Below are positions 37,369 through 48,125 of a DNA stretch of 64,000 nt, piece after piece; the first letter of the stretch is position 1; every line of letters begins with the position of its first letter. Location: positions 2,981,421 to 3,045,420 of the forward strand of contig NC_092181.1 in NCBI RefSeq assembly GCF_043641665.1, written 5' to 3'. The notes beneath the pieces were generated by a model. It saw nothing but the letters and a program-made list of their open reading frames with translations. It ran no database searches and was not told the DNA's origin. This DNA comes from Enoplosus armatus (lineage: Eukaryota; Chordata; Actinopteri; Centrarchiformes; Enoplosidae). The translations under genes were made by a program, and so were the position numbers.

Positions 37369-37989
37369 GGGGCAGGTTCCACTGGGGGGCATCCATCTTA
37401 TGGTAAGCACAGCTGAACCATTAACCTCATTAGTATAATGGTCACACATGAGTGGAATGCAGCTCCATGCTTCATGATGGCAAATTGATGCTGATACACT
37501 CCTAATGTTGCTTTGATAAATATAGGCAGGAACAGGGAACTCACACAAAACTGGTATATATCATTGTTAATGAAAAGAAGCAACGGCAGCCATTAAAGTC
37601 TCCTGGCTGCTGATGGAGGTCTGTTTACGGAACGGGAAACACGCGAGGTGACAAAGAAAACGAATGAAGCGTCCTGAGCTGCGGAGGAGATCAAACGGGG
37701 CGTTCGTTTTCATGGATTCAGTGAGTTCTTGACCTACCTGTAAGATTAAAACATGAGCAGAACTCACTTGACATTCATTTTACGCTTCTAACAAGCTCAC
37801 TAAACTTATAAACCACCTACAAAATGTACACACACACACACATACAGAACGACCTGGAAATCCTTTAAACCCATAGAGATTCTTTCCTGCATTCGTAGCC
37901 TTTTGAAGCCAACTTTGGTCCAGCATATTGAGTCAGACTAAGAAAGACAGTCAGTGTGTCCACGGTGCCGTGCACAGGCCGTCTGCCAT

Positions 37990-38350
37990 GACGAGGAACG
38001 CGTGGCTCAGGCTGCGCCCCAGTGTCCTGCAGGCACCCTGTTAAAAATGTCACTGCAGGGAACGAAATGGCCGCCCCGGGGCATCACGGCCCCCTTTTTT
38101 CCACGGAGATAGAACACAAATTGCATCCTGGCAGTCACGATGGCTCTCCAAATGTTAGATTTCAGTATCATTTCCTCCGCCCAGTGGCCTCGGAGAAAAT
38201 AAATAAAGAATATGTTTATAAATATAAATACATTCGGAGGCGGCAAAACGTGTCCGATAGGGCAGTAAATGATAACACAGTAGGGAGCCATGTGGAATGT
38301 GTGTTTATCCCTTTGGAAGGCAATGACCTCCATCCCTCCTGACATTTCCC
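37990..38350. promoter_or_regulatory. Candidate conserved non-coding element
   Basis: Repeat-free, moderately GC-rich block (GAACGAAATGGCCGCCCCGG ... CCTTTGGAAGGCAATGACC). Frames are open on both strands (38022-38342 and 38007-38360) without domains. Assigned on texture only. Confidence 0.3.
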
Positions 38351-38383
38351 CACCGCCCATCCCCAGTCAACACCAATGGGGGT

Positions 38384-38385
<2 letters not shown>

Positions 38386-38414
<29 letters not shown>
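38386..38414 (+). repeat. (GT)n microsatellite
   Basis: Perfect GT array of about 14 units. Confidence 0.95.
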
Positions 38415-38960
38415 CTTACTACTTTACAAGAAGCTAACACAACATGCCCCCGAGAGGTACCCTTTTCAGCCCGAGCCATAAAAACCACCAGCTTCAGCAG
38501 CCTTTCGAATCATTCAGGATGAAACATCGGCAGTTCGGTATTAAGTGTTTTTGATAAATCACTTTTATGAGAAATGCTTGGAAAACAAACCGGGGATAAA
38601 CTGCAGTGGGCAACAGCGAGTGAACTGAAGGAGAAAAATGTCTCCACCGCATTTAGATAGACATGTTCATTAGTCTTGCTTACTAACATATGGCACAGGG
38701 ATGAAACAGAGCTGCTCGTCCAATGAAAAGTGTAGCTTAAAGATGCTAAAGCACTCGCATCTTATAGGAGTTCACAGCAGACAAACAAGACCAAACAATG
38801 AGAGGAGAGTGTGAGGTGATAATATGAGAGAGGGGGGTGAAGATAGGTACAGGAAGTTGTTGCACCATTCCCCCTATTTGGCCTTTTGCCAAGGCTCCAG
38901 TTTGGGTTGGATCCCTGAAGCATTAGCATCACACATTCAAGCTGTTCCAACAGCCTGAGC

Positions 38961-38991
38961 GCTAACGGGCTAATGGGCTAATGGCTAATGG
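38961..38991 (+). repeat. Tandem 8-mer GCTAATGG, about four units
   Basis: GCTAACGG, GCTAATGG, GCTAATGG and CTAATGG follow one another directly, placing four TAAT/TAAC homeodomain-type cores one helical-turn fraction apart. Confidence 0.85.
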
Positions 38992-39417
38992 AAAGACTGC
39001 ATCATGGGCGCGGGCTCCGTCTCACCAAACCTGCACGATAATACAGACACACGACAACATGGCAACAAAAACTGCGCTATCATTAATGAATCTGTGGGAA
39101 TATCAGAATTAGACGTGTAAACCTGTTTTGCTAACATCTGCCCGGCTAATTTTAATTATGCTAGAAAGGAAAAAGAACATTGAAATGCGGCTCAGTTGAT
39201 TCATTTACTTGTTTACTTGTCTCCAGTTTACTTTATTATTGCTTCACTAGCTGAGAGGACAACCTGTACACCTACAAAAACACCTGCCTTACATGTGTGG
39301 GGGTGAAAAAGAAGCTAGCTGTTGTACAGCTTTATTGCTTCTTTGCTAACACAAATAATGCATTGGTTATGAAGCGCATTAAGAAACCTGGGATAATTTT
39401 TTAATGCAATACTTACC

Positions 39418-39885
39418 ACCACTTTCTAAAAAGACACCTTTATAAAGTAATTTGTAATTAATGGTTAATAAGTAATTTATTAATGCTTTATAGATTATAA
39501 GCCATTAATACCATCAACTTTGCGTTGCCAGGTTGTGAAAACTACCTTTTGCAGGACAGACCTATTTCTGGAAAACGGTTACTGACAATTTGGACCAAAA
39601 TCCATTTATTAACAACTTAACATGTTTAAATGCAGACTTAGGGCCTTTTTATAAAGTCAGAAATCCATGAATATTTATTAGTGAATTACCAACATTTACG
39701 ACTTCATTATTACCAAATCGAAAGGATAAACACCTCCCAGTGAGATGTTTCACAACATGAGAACACAGAATGAGTTCTTATTAATAACTGATCTATTAGG
39801 ACTAGTAAATGATTTATTGAGGTTAACAAAGCTATTAGTTTATACTCATAAGTCCGATATAAAGCATGCCTCTTTAGAAAGTGGT
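39418..39885. mobile_element. MITE with 13-bp terminal inverted repeats ACCACTTTCTAAA
   Basis: ACCACTTTCTAAA at 39418-39430 is matched perfectly by its inverse TTTAGAAAGTGGT at 39873-39885, bounding 468 bases. The interior (GTTGCCAGGTTGTGAAAACT, AATTTGGACCAAAATCC) is non-coding and resembles a family I recognise in teleosts. Non-autonomous DNA transposon. Confidence 0.75.
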
Positions 39886-42245
39886 TCCCCTTATCATTTT
39901 ATTTCGCATTATTAGGAAGAAAGACGTTTAAAAGTGTTATTCAGCACCACAGATTGAGTAATCTGTGATCTATGAGTTTTATTAAGCTTTTCATATCATT
40001 AAAGACAATTAATGTTTTTGTACTTTCATACTTACTGCAAACACACAACCACAGTAATACATCAAATTACTTAAACCTAATTTTACCTCATTAATTGTTC
40101 ATTTATTTAATGGTAGCTGGTGATGTAGTTGAGTAAGATAATGCAATTATAAACCCTCTTTTTGGGGCTCTAAAGATCCTTTCATTTATCCATTTATTCA
40201 CTCATTCATTTGTTCAGTGGTTGATGTGGTCTGCTTCGTCCTAACTGAGTGGACTGGTTAAGTTGTCAGTGGTGTAAACTACTGCTATCTAGTGGTGTGA
40301 GAATCCATTACACTGCAGGTGGAAGTCATTTCTCCCACAGATGACCAGAGTCACCAGTGCTTTACTATACATTTATCTGATGTTCATGATGATGTCTGAT
40401 GTGTTGAAATCAGTGAAGTGCAATATAAGATGCAAAGAAAGGATTTTTCCATCTTAGTGTGTATTCTTACAGATTTTTTATCTTGTTGTGAAAGAACAAA
40501 AGCAACTCACACCAGTTTCAAGTTTACTTTTCCTCTTTTTAATGCCACAAATAAGAAATCATTACTGTATTTGTCTAAAAAAAAAAACCACAGGGAGGCT
40601 AAATCCTGCCCGCTCTGATGCTAGTGTGTCTTTTCCTGCCCCTCTGACACCATACTGGATCTTCATGTTTATATCACACACTGACAGACAGGAGGAAATA
40701 CATCAATAAACAAATATTAAAGCCCTTGAAAACTTGGTTTCAAATCTTGGGCAATATTTCTAAGATTAAATATTTATGACAAAATAAGTAGCAATCAAAG
40801 GTCAAGACGTCCTAAACACAAAACAACCTCAACTAATTTGTTTCATCAGAACTGAGTGTGTGGATAGATTGAATAGATTTGATTGACAGTGGCCTGGCAG
40901 CCCACACACGTCTTCATATTTTGATTAACACATTGTTTAAGTCTAATTGGTGCACGGAAATACCATCTGAGCTTCAAACCAGTGAGAAGAGCCAAGGACA
41001 TAAACACAAGCACAGAAGTCTCTCATGTGAAATAACCAAAACTGTTTGGCACATTCATTTGTGTTCATATACAGAGTCGGAAGCTGATTGAGAAAATAGG
41101 TTTTCAGGGCCTTTAAGGATATAATGGATCACTGAATGGTTTGATGAGTATGAAAGTTATGTGAACCACATTATGGCCTTTGCAGACACCAGATTGAGCA
41201 CCAATGGGTATCAGACTGTGCAATATCAGTATGAGGCATGTCTGTGTATAGAAAAACATATATACAGGCTAAACCTTTTTCAAAAAATGCACATATGAAA
41301 TGTTGCACCAGCCAGTGTATTCTGCGTCATTTCATGCCATATTCTGATTGGCTGATTTGTAACAGCAGTCACATTGTGAGAGTTTGGTCTTAAATTTGTG
41401 ACGCTGTCAGAAATACGACACAGGCTGTCTTTGGTCCCCAAATTCGCCGTCTCACAGATGAGGACTGATGAGGAAAGATTTTACCACATTTCTTTCATGA
41501 TAGTCAACTTTCGCCTCAGCGTTCAGTTTTCGCCGCTCAATCCCTCCAGTAGATTAGAGACTTGGGGAATCTATGCCAAGGATCGCTGAAGCTGTTCTGG
41601 TGATTTGTGGCAACCCAAAACCTTCCTCCGACACTTTATCTGTAACCCGTCTGTATTTTCTATCACTATGAACAACTTTTACTAACATGGGAATCACATC
41701 ACACCTCACACGTTCTCCTGCACTGGCTTAAACAATGCTGTAGTATAATCCTTGTAAAGTGCTGTAGGCTTTGTTTGATGAAACGTCTGGGACAGGAGCT
41801 TAATCCCTAATGAAATAACTGCACTCACTCAACCTCTTTAATGAATCACTGGTGCCAGATTTCTTCTTCTAAGGTAAATTACGTACTGGTTAGTCATATC
41901 TGATCATGTTAATAATAGCTCTCGTTATTCCTGTCAAAACACTTCAAACGACTCTATCTGATGCGCAATCTCAACACCTCCACCATCTCTGATACCCTCA
42001 TGTCACCCAACCACCACCACCACACCCCCACCCACAGTGACATCTCCATTGTCCCCCTCCTTTCCTGTCCCCCCCCTCCCTTTGCTCTCTAACTGAAGTG
42101 TGGCGGCAATGAGTGATGAGCCAGTGTTTGGGTTAACGACAGGGACGGGGTGTTAAACCTGAAGTGTTTAATTAACCCCACAATGGGCCTGCCTGTCAGC
42201 CCGTGCCCATTCCCTCTTGATGGAGACTTCAGCTCACCCACCGAC

Positions 42246-42410
42246 TCACACACACACACACAGACACACACATACATATATATGCATGCACACACACAAT
42301 CAGAGGCAAGTGTGCACACATACAAATTCACATGAACGCACTCAGGCACATAGGCCCTTGGAGACACACATAATGGCAGGTGCACACACACACACACACA
42401 CACACATGAA
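42246..42410 (+). repeat. CA-rich microsatellite cluster
   Basis: Several CA arrays with ATAC/ATAT and CATG interruptions; perfect array at 42383-42404. Open frames on both strands across it are repeat artefacts. Confidence 0.9.
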
Positions 42411-43383
42411 CACACACACCAGCCTGGGGAGGGGAGAGGACGAGGGGAGGGGAGTAAAGTGATAATGCTCCGCCACAAACGCAAGATTGCTTTTTTTTCT
42501 CCCTCTCCTTCTCTAAAGTCCATTTTCTGGGTCACTGCATTGCATTCATTACTGTCTTTGAAGACATTGGGCTGGGAAGGAATAATGCTTCCCTTTCACT
42601 CGCGCTGAGAGAGAGTAGAGAGTTGTGAGCACCGGAGTCAGGGCCAGAGGCCTGGGAGGGAGGAGAGGAGGGCGGGGACGCGGTAATATGTGACATCTTT
42701 ATCTGGTTTTAATTTCAGTCATAAATATTGAATGCTTTATTTGCTCATCTGCAGCTGCCTCCACTCAGTCACTGTTTGTGTCTCTTGTCTTTTTTTCTTT
42801 TTTTCTGCTCTGCCAGCACACACCATGTTTCTTATGTTGTAGCTCGGGGCCAAAGCAATAGGATTAGGTAACGATTTTTCCATTTTCAAATGAACTCCAA
42901 AATGGACTTTAGCCGATTGAAACACTAAAAAATCCAGCCTGTGGATCCCCTCCAGATTGAATGAATATGAATAAAGCGTGATTTAAAATACTCTTGTCTC
43001 AGATCTACATCAGCAGACAGCGAGGAGAGGGGCTATCGGCCACTCTCCGAGAGGGTGACACTGACATAGCGAGCATTATGGGAGTCATCTCATCCCCTGG
43101 GTGAATCAATAGGTGCCATATGACAGTGGCTCACCCATCAAGTGGCGCGGTGGCTGGGGGGGTGCTGCTGGAAATTTGCTTAAAGCCTACACCAATTAAC
43201 TTCAACATGACAGATTCAGGCAGCCAATGAGTGAGCGCTTTGCATTCTGCCGCCTGCCCGGCTCTGTGGGTACAGAAGGGAAACCTCAGCTGTTAGACGG
43301 ATGGTGGGCTGCTTTTGTGTGTGTCTTCCTGCATGCACACGAGCATCAACCCTTGTACATTTGCGTGTGCATGCTAAGGCGAG

Positions 43384-43407
43384 GTGTGTGTGTGTGTGTG
43401 TGTGTGT
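43384..43407 (+). repeat. (GT)12 microsatellite
   Basis: Perfect GT array. Confidence 0.95.
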
Positions 43408-43494
43408 AGGAGGCGGCAGCGGTGGGGGGAGTAAATCTGCAGTGATTCAGGCCCTGCTCTCGCTCCTTAATGATGATGTCAATCTGTGAAAATG

Positions 43495-43740
43495 CACGCA
43501 CACATTGGAGCTGTCAGGGCCTCATCAATCAGAGAGGGGTTTGTCAAAGGAGCCCAGGCCCAGATTAACGAGGCGGGGACAATGACGGCAGCCCATTTGC
43601 ATAGAAAATTACCCTCATCTTTAGGAAAGTGATAGCGCCAAGGAACAGAGGCTGACAATGGGGATGTTAGTGGGCGTTGTAGCGGCGGTTATTGAGGGAA
43701 GAACGCACTTTGATCTCTGTTTTTGTATTTAAGTTGACTG
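43495..43740. promoter_or_regulatory. Candidate conserved non-coding element with POU octamer
   Basis: Repeat-free block (GGGCCTCATCAATCAGAGAG, GAGGCGGGGACAATGACGG) with a perfect octamer ATTTGCAT at 43595-43602 and an ACAATG Sox-type core. No frame covers it. Confidence 0.4.
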
Positions 43741-43999
43741 TAGGAGCATAATTAGAAGATTTGATTGCAATGTATTTCATGAAATTTACCCTCGAATACA
43801 AACAACAACCTTCTTCTTACATTTCAGCTGTGATAAATGCATTTAATAGCTAATACGGAAGCAGATAAACTGAGGTGTTTTTTTCACTTTTCGCTGCTGA
43901 CTGCACATTAAAACCTCCCCACAGATCACACCAGCGCGGTGTATCCCCCCTTCTGTCCATTTGCTTTCCTGCCCAAATGAGACAGTGATGAATCAAGTG

Positions 44000-44215
44000 G
44001 GTTTTAGCTCCGTTTTTATGAACTCCTCCAAGAATACACGGCGAGTCCATCTTTAGCCGCAGCTCTGGCGAGCGCTCCTCCCTCCCAGCTCGCTCCATTG
44101 TTAGGCGGAGGAGACAATGGTTAAAGCTACATATTAACTCGGCCTGTTGTTTGCAGCTATTCTGCTCCGCTGCCATCTGGCTGAATTGACTCCTCTCTCT
44201 GTGACAGACAGGACA
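44000..44215. promoter_or_regulatory. Candidate conserved non-coding element with paired ACAATGG/CATTGTT motifs
   Basis: Repeat-free block with CCATTGTTAGG (about 44096-44106) and GACAATGGTTA nearby, Sox-type cores in inverted orientation. The 108-codon minus-strand frame over it lacks a domain and runs on into AT-rich sequence. Confidence 0.35.
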
Positions 44216-44553
44216 GTAAGGGTCAGGTCACCTGCAGGGACAGGCCAGAGTACATTAAGGCATAATGGTTGAGCTCCAGTGTGTGTGTGTATTCATGTGT
44301 GTGTGTGAAAGAGGGAGTCAAAAGGAGAATTGTTTCTGTTGCTAGTGTAGAGAGTGTGTGGTGTGGGAACTGGGATTCAAAGACAGTTTGTGCGAATAAC
44401 AAGCTGTTTGTGTGTGTGTGTGTGTTTGGCGAGTTTGTGCACCCAAGCACACGTGCATGCATTTACATTTGCACCTGTGCAAGAAAATGAAAGCAACTAT
44501 GTGCGCTTTGTGTCATTGTGTTTGTCCTTTCACCACCGCAAGAGAGAGAGAGC

Positions 44554-44577
44554 GTGTGTGTGTGTGTGTGTGTGTGT
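44554..44577 (+). repeat. (GT)12 microsatellite
   Basis: Perfect GT array preceded by a short AG array; other short GT arrays lie at 44280-44310 and 44409-44427. Confidence 0.9.
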
Positions 44578-44803
44578 TGTTGCGTGTGGTTTAGTATGTG
44601 TGTGTGGTGGCAGGGGGCCTTCCTCACTGAGCGAGAGCAGGACAGTTAAGGTGTCACCGCCATGATGGAGAGGGTCCTCCTTCACAGGAGGCCAGCAGCT
44701 GCCAGGTTTTCAGCAGCTTGTGCAGAGGACTTCACATAAGTTAGTGGTCAGAGGTTTGGATAATCTGTGAAGAAAAGGCCGAAAACCACAAGATTTACAG
44801 CGA

Positions 44804-44847
44804 AGGTCTAAGGTCAGAGGTCAAAGTGTGGAAGGTCAGAAGGTTCA
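44804..44847 (+). promoter_or_regulatory. Cluster of nuclear-receptor half-sites (two overlapping DR1)
   Basis: AGGTCT, AGGTCA and AGGTCA are spaced by one base each (44804-44809, 44811-44816, 44818-44823), then AGGTCA at 44833-44838 and AGGTTCA at 44841-44847. Direct repeats spaced by one base are the DR1 target of RXR heterodimers, HNF4 and COUP-TF family receptors. Occupancy is inference. Confidence 0.45.
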
Positions 44848-46429
44848 GTCTGTCTCTCTCGCACACACACAAACATAAACAGCACTTATAAAAGCACTTA
44901 TGAAAGCTAATGTGAAACAATGCTGTCATGCAGTTTGGTTTTTTTATGTAACCTTAAAGGCTCAGTTCACCCAATCTACATACATGCCATTTCCTTACTT
45001 ACCTGGTTTATGCAATCATGCAGATATAAGACAACAATAGGGATTATGTTTTAATGGAAAGTAGTTTGATCACAGTACCAACCAGGTAACTGTTTATGGA
45101 AAGACGCACTGTGGCTGAACTTTTAATGGTATGAGCATCACAGATACTTCTATTTGCCAGAGCCCTATCCAGGATTTCAGCAATACTGAGGTCCCCATAA
45201 CCACCATCCCCACTGCAAAAAAAGTTTCTAAAAATGTTTTATTATTTGCATTTGCAAGTTTTATTTAAATGTTTATATGTTGCATTTGTATCCTGAAATT
45301 CCAGCATTCCCAGAAATACTGAATCCTACATGAATCTGTTGATTTTGTTGGCCTTAAAGTGGTGAAATGTAAATATACCCAGTAATCAGCTGAAACATGT
45401 GCAAGTTTATGTAGGATATACGGATGTAAAATTCCCCTAATTTCCAGAAATGAGGCGTCAGTTTCCTCACTGTTGGCTGTGGTCCTGCTATCTGCATGGC
45501 TAGATAACAGTAGCAGTAAGGACATTTTTTAACAACATATATGTTTTGGCGCATTTACAAGCTAAGGGGAAAACTCTACAGCTTTCACTTCTGTGTCGTT
45601 TCTATTTTTTAAAGTCAAATAAGAGCCAAGAGTAGAGGTTTGAATCCTTTCTACTATATTTCAAGGTTGACCTTTAAATCTACTTAAAAGTATCTCCACA
45701 AACTGTATTTAATGCCAGTAAATAAATAAATGGCCTCATTAATCACCACCAGATCAGAGTAGACACTTTAACGCCCTGACAGTCGACTTGGCATCCACCC
45801 TTATTACACTGTCATGGACCAATGAACACCCGTGCCAGCGCCACTCCACCAATCAAACATCTGGCATTTGCAGGTCGTTAGGGAGGACGGCGAATCAGAT
45901 CCCTTGCTCATGCAGGGGAGGAGAGTCGGCTCTGTGCCCGGACCCTCCTAATCTCACCAATGGGAATGCAGCACTCCTTGTAATCCAATTAAAGGAGCGT
46001 AAGCGGTTTGTTAGACACTGTGTGTTAATGTAAGCACTATCCAATATACTCTGGGCTGGTAACAGCATGGCTGGGGATGCACTTTGGTCCATGGAACATA
46101 GGAGCAGTATACAGCTGGAGGGGCTGCTGCGGTAATATCAGGATACCATCTCAAACCAGGCTTGTGAACACAGCGAGGCCTGTAGCACTCAGAATGATAA
46201 TCCTGCTGACCTTTGGTTGTTCTTCTTCAGCCGTGATGACAAAGACAAAAGAGGGTTTAGGAGAGGAAGAATGGAAAAAGGTCATCCACAAAGTCATTGG
46301 ACGCACCTGTAAAATATGTACTTTAGGCCTGTGGCAGTAGATCATATATGTTATCAGTATAGTCTGAAATGAGGACGCATGCAGACCCCAGAAAACTGAG
46401 TGGGATGATTCCTTGATTGTGTGCTCTCA

Positions 46430-46900
46430 TTGTTATTCAGCTCCATTCCCCGTGCAAATGCACAGCCGTGCATCTTAATTGCATTTTCTAAGCAGCATTT
46501 AATAACTGTAGCTTTGTACCATTTGCTGTCATTGCAGATGTAAGGACGAGTGTTTCCTCACACTTGCACCTCCCATTTCCTCCGATCCAGCAGCTGCACG
46601 TGAACACGCTGCATCTGACACGGAGGAACTTAATCATATCTTCTTTTTTCTCCTTCCCAGATGCACAGAATTGAACTTAATTAGATGCTACATCACCTCA
46701 GTGAGGGGCTGCATGGCAAATCTTATTAAGAAAAAGCAGTGTGTTTCTCCAACACTCGCTGATTCCTTTACATCTTGGCGTCTGTGGGAGAAAACCCCGC
46801 CGAGGCGTATTCTCCAGCCCCTGTAACTAATGACGCCGTTGCCCAGATCTGACAGTGAGCTGTGTCTGTATATTGTGCTTAATATCATAATAATAATGAG
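46430..46900. promoter_or_regulatory. Candidate conserved non-coding element
   Basis: About 470 bases of repeat-free sequence with CATCTTAATTGCATTTTC, AACTTAATTAGATGC and GCAAATG cores and no recognisable protein. Among the desert blocks it has one of the most enhancer-like textures. Confidence 0.35.
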
Positions 46901-47819
46901 AGCAAATTAGAACAATCAATTTCCATGGCTGGTTGTTGATTGGAGGAGGAGGTGGAAGTGACAGGGGGTGATCCATCATCCTCGGCCAGTCACATTAAGG
47001 AGAGCGCCGTGGAGCAGGTGGGCTGGGCTGGAGGCCAGCCGCAGCCAATGGGAACAGGCGGGAGGGGAGGAGGGAGATCCATTACACCCAAATCAAGTGC
47101 TAATGTAGCTGTGAAGTGGGTAAAGGAGCAGAGGAGGAAAGAGAGGAGGGAGATGACAGGGTGTCGCTGAGACTTATGACTGGTTCAAGTGTGCACTTGA
47201 GTGTGTGTGTATTTTGCCCAAGGATTTGTCTATTCACCTGCCACTGTGTCCATGCGTCCTTTAGCCAGAGCCCCTGGTATTTCACAATGAATCCAGTGAA
47301 ACATCACCACAATGCTAAACCAAAGCTAATACAAAAATACACAGCATTTTGTCTCGAGTCCCACAAGGGGTCACTAAACGCTCACTTCCCTGAAATCCTC
47401 CACAGCTCTCTGTCTCTCACACAGTTCATCGGCACAATCAGCCATTTGTAACCACGCAGTATACTTGTAGTGCCTAAATATGCATGTGAAAATGCAAACG
47501 TTCTGCCATTAACTGCGGACCTCGCCATGAGCACAAGGAGATAGTAACAGCATCACCATTGTGAAAATAATTAGCATGGCGTGGATGCTTGGTTGATGAC
47601 AGTCACTCCACTTCATGGTTTTAAAATGAATAAACTGTGCTGAGTGAACTCACACACACTCACGCAGATGCACACTTAGTTTCCCTAACCCCCCTTCATC
47701 ACACAAACCAAGAAATACAGCCATCACTCAACAGCTAATGTCCCGGACTCCTGTCGGAGTTACTCAACTGCAGCCAAAACTCTTCGATTTTCAAAAAGCA
47801 ACCTTAAGTACATTTCCAC

Positions 47820-48125
47820 CTTTTATCAGCTCGTGTTGGAGTCTTTCTCTCTAATTCTATTTCTGCCAAACGATGGCATGGGGCGAGTATATTAGATTTC
47901 ATCAGCAGCCATCAATCATGGCCGCACTTAACACGATCAGCTCCCCAGTTTATTCAGAGCGAACAATGGGGGACAGGCACGTCCCGCCTGCAACTGAGTA
48001 AATGAGGAATTTAAATACCGCACAAGAGACTACGGCGGCTCGGAGGGGGCTGACTGATTAAAGGCCACAATATCTGCTTTTCTAGGCAGATGATCTGTCA
48101 ACGGGATGCAAGAGGAGGTTTATTG
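47820..48125. promoter_or_regulatory. Candidate conserved non-coding element
   Basis: Repeat-free block (CAGCAGCCATCAATCATGG, GAGCGAACAATGGGG, TGACTGATTAAAGGCC, CTAGGCAGATGATCTG) with no covering frame. Contains an ACAATGG Sox-type core and a CAGATGATCTG near-palindrome with E-box-like ends. Confidence 0.35.

Larger units (their letters stand above)
24601..38900. other. Gene-free region upstream of lbx1, part 2
   Basis: No splice-consistent exon or recognisable protein on either strand. Frames of 100-163 codons at 27935-28282, 30369-30860, 31417-31764, 33266-33673, 34222-34599 and 38007-38360 lack domains and have no exon partners. The stretch holds purine/pyrimidine tracts, microsatellites, a dispersed repeat near 35480-35800, and several candidate regulatory blocks listed separately. 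Confidence 0.7.

Noticed and set aside
38022..38342. 106-codon plus-strand frame as a small gene
   Set aside because: Both strands are open over the same block, there is no domain, and the block looks more like a regulatory element.
42089..42535. 148-codon minus-strand frame
   Set aside because: Cys/Val-rich translation of CA/GT arrays; typical repeat artefact.
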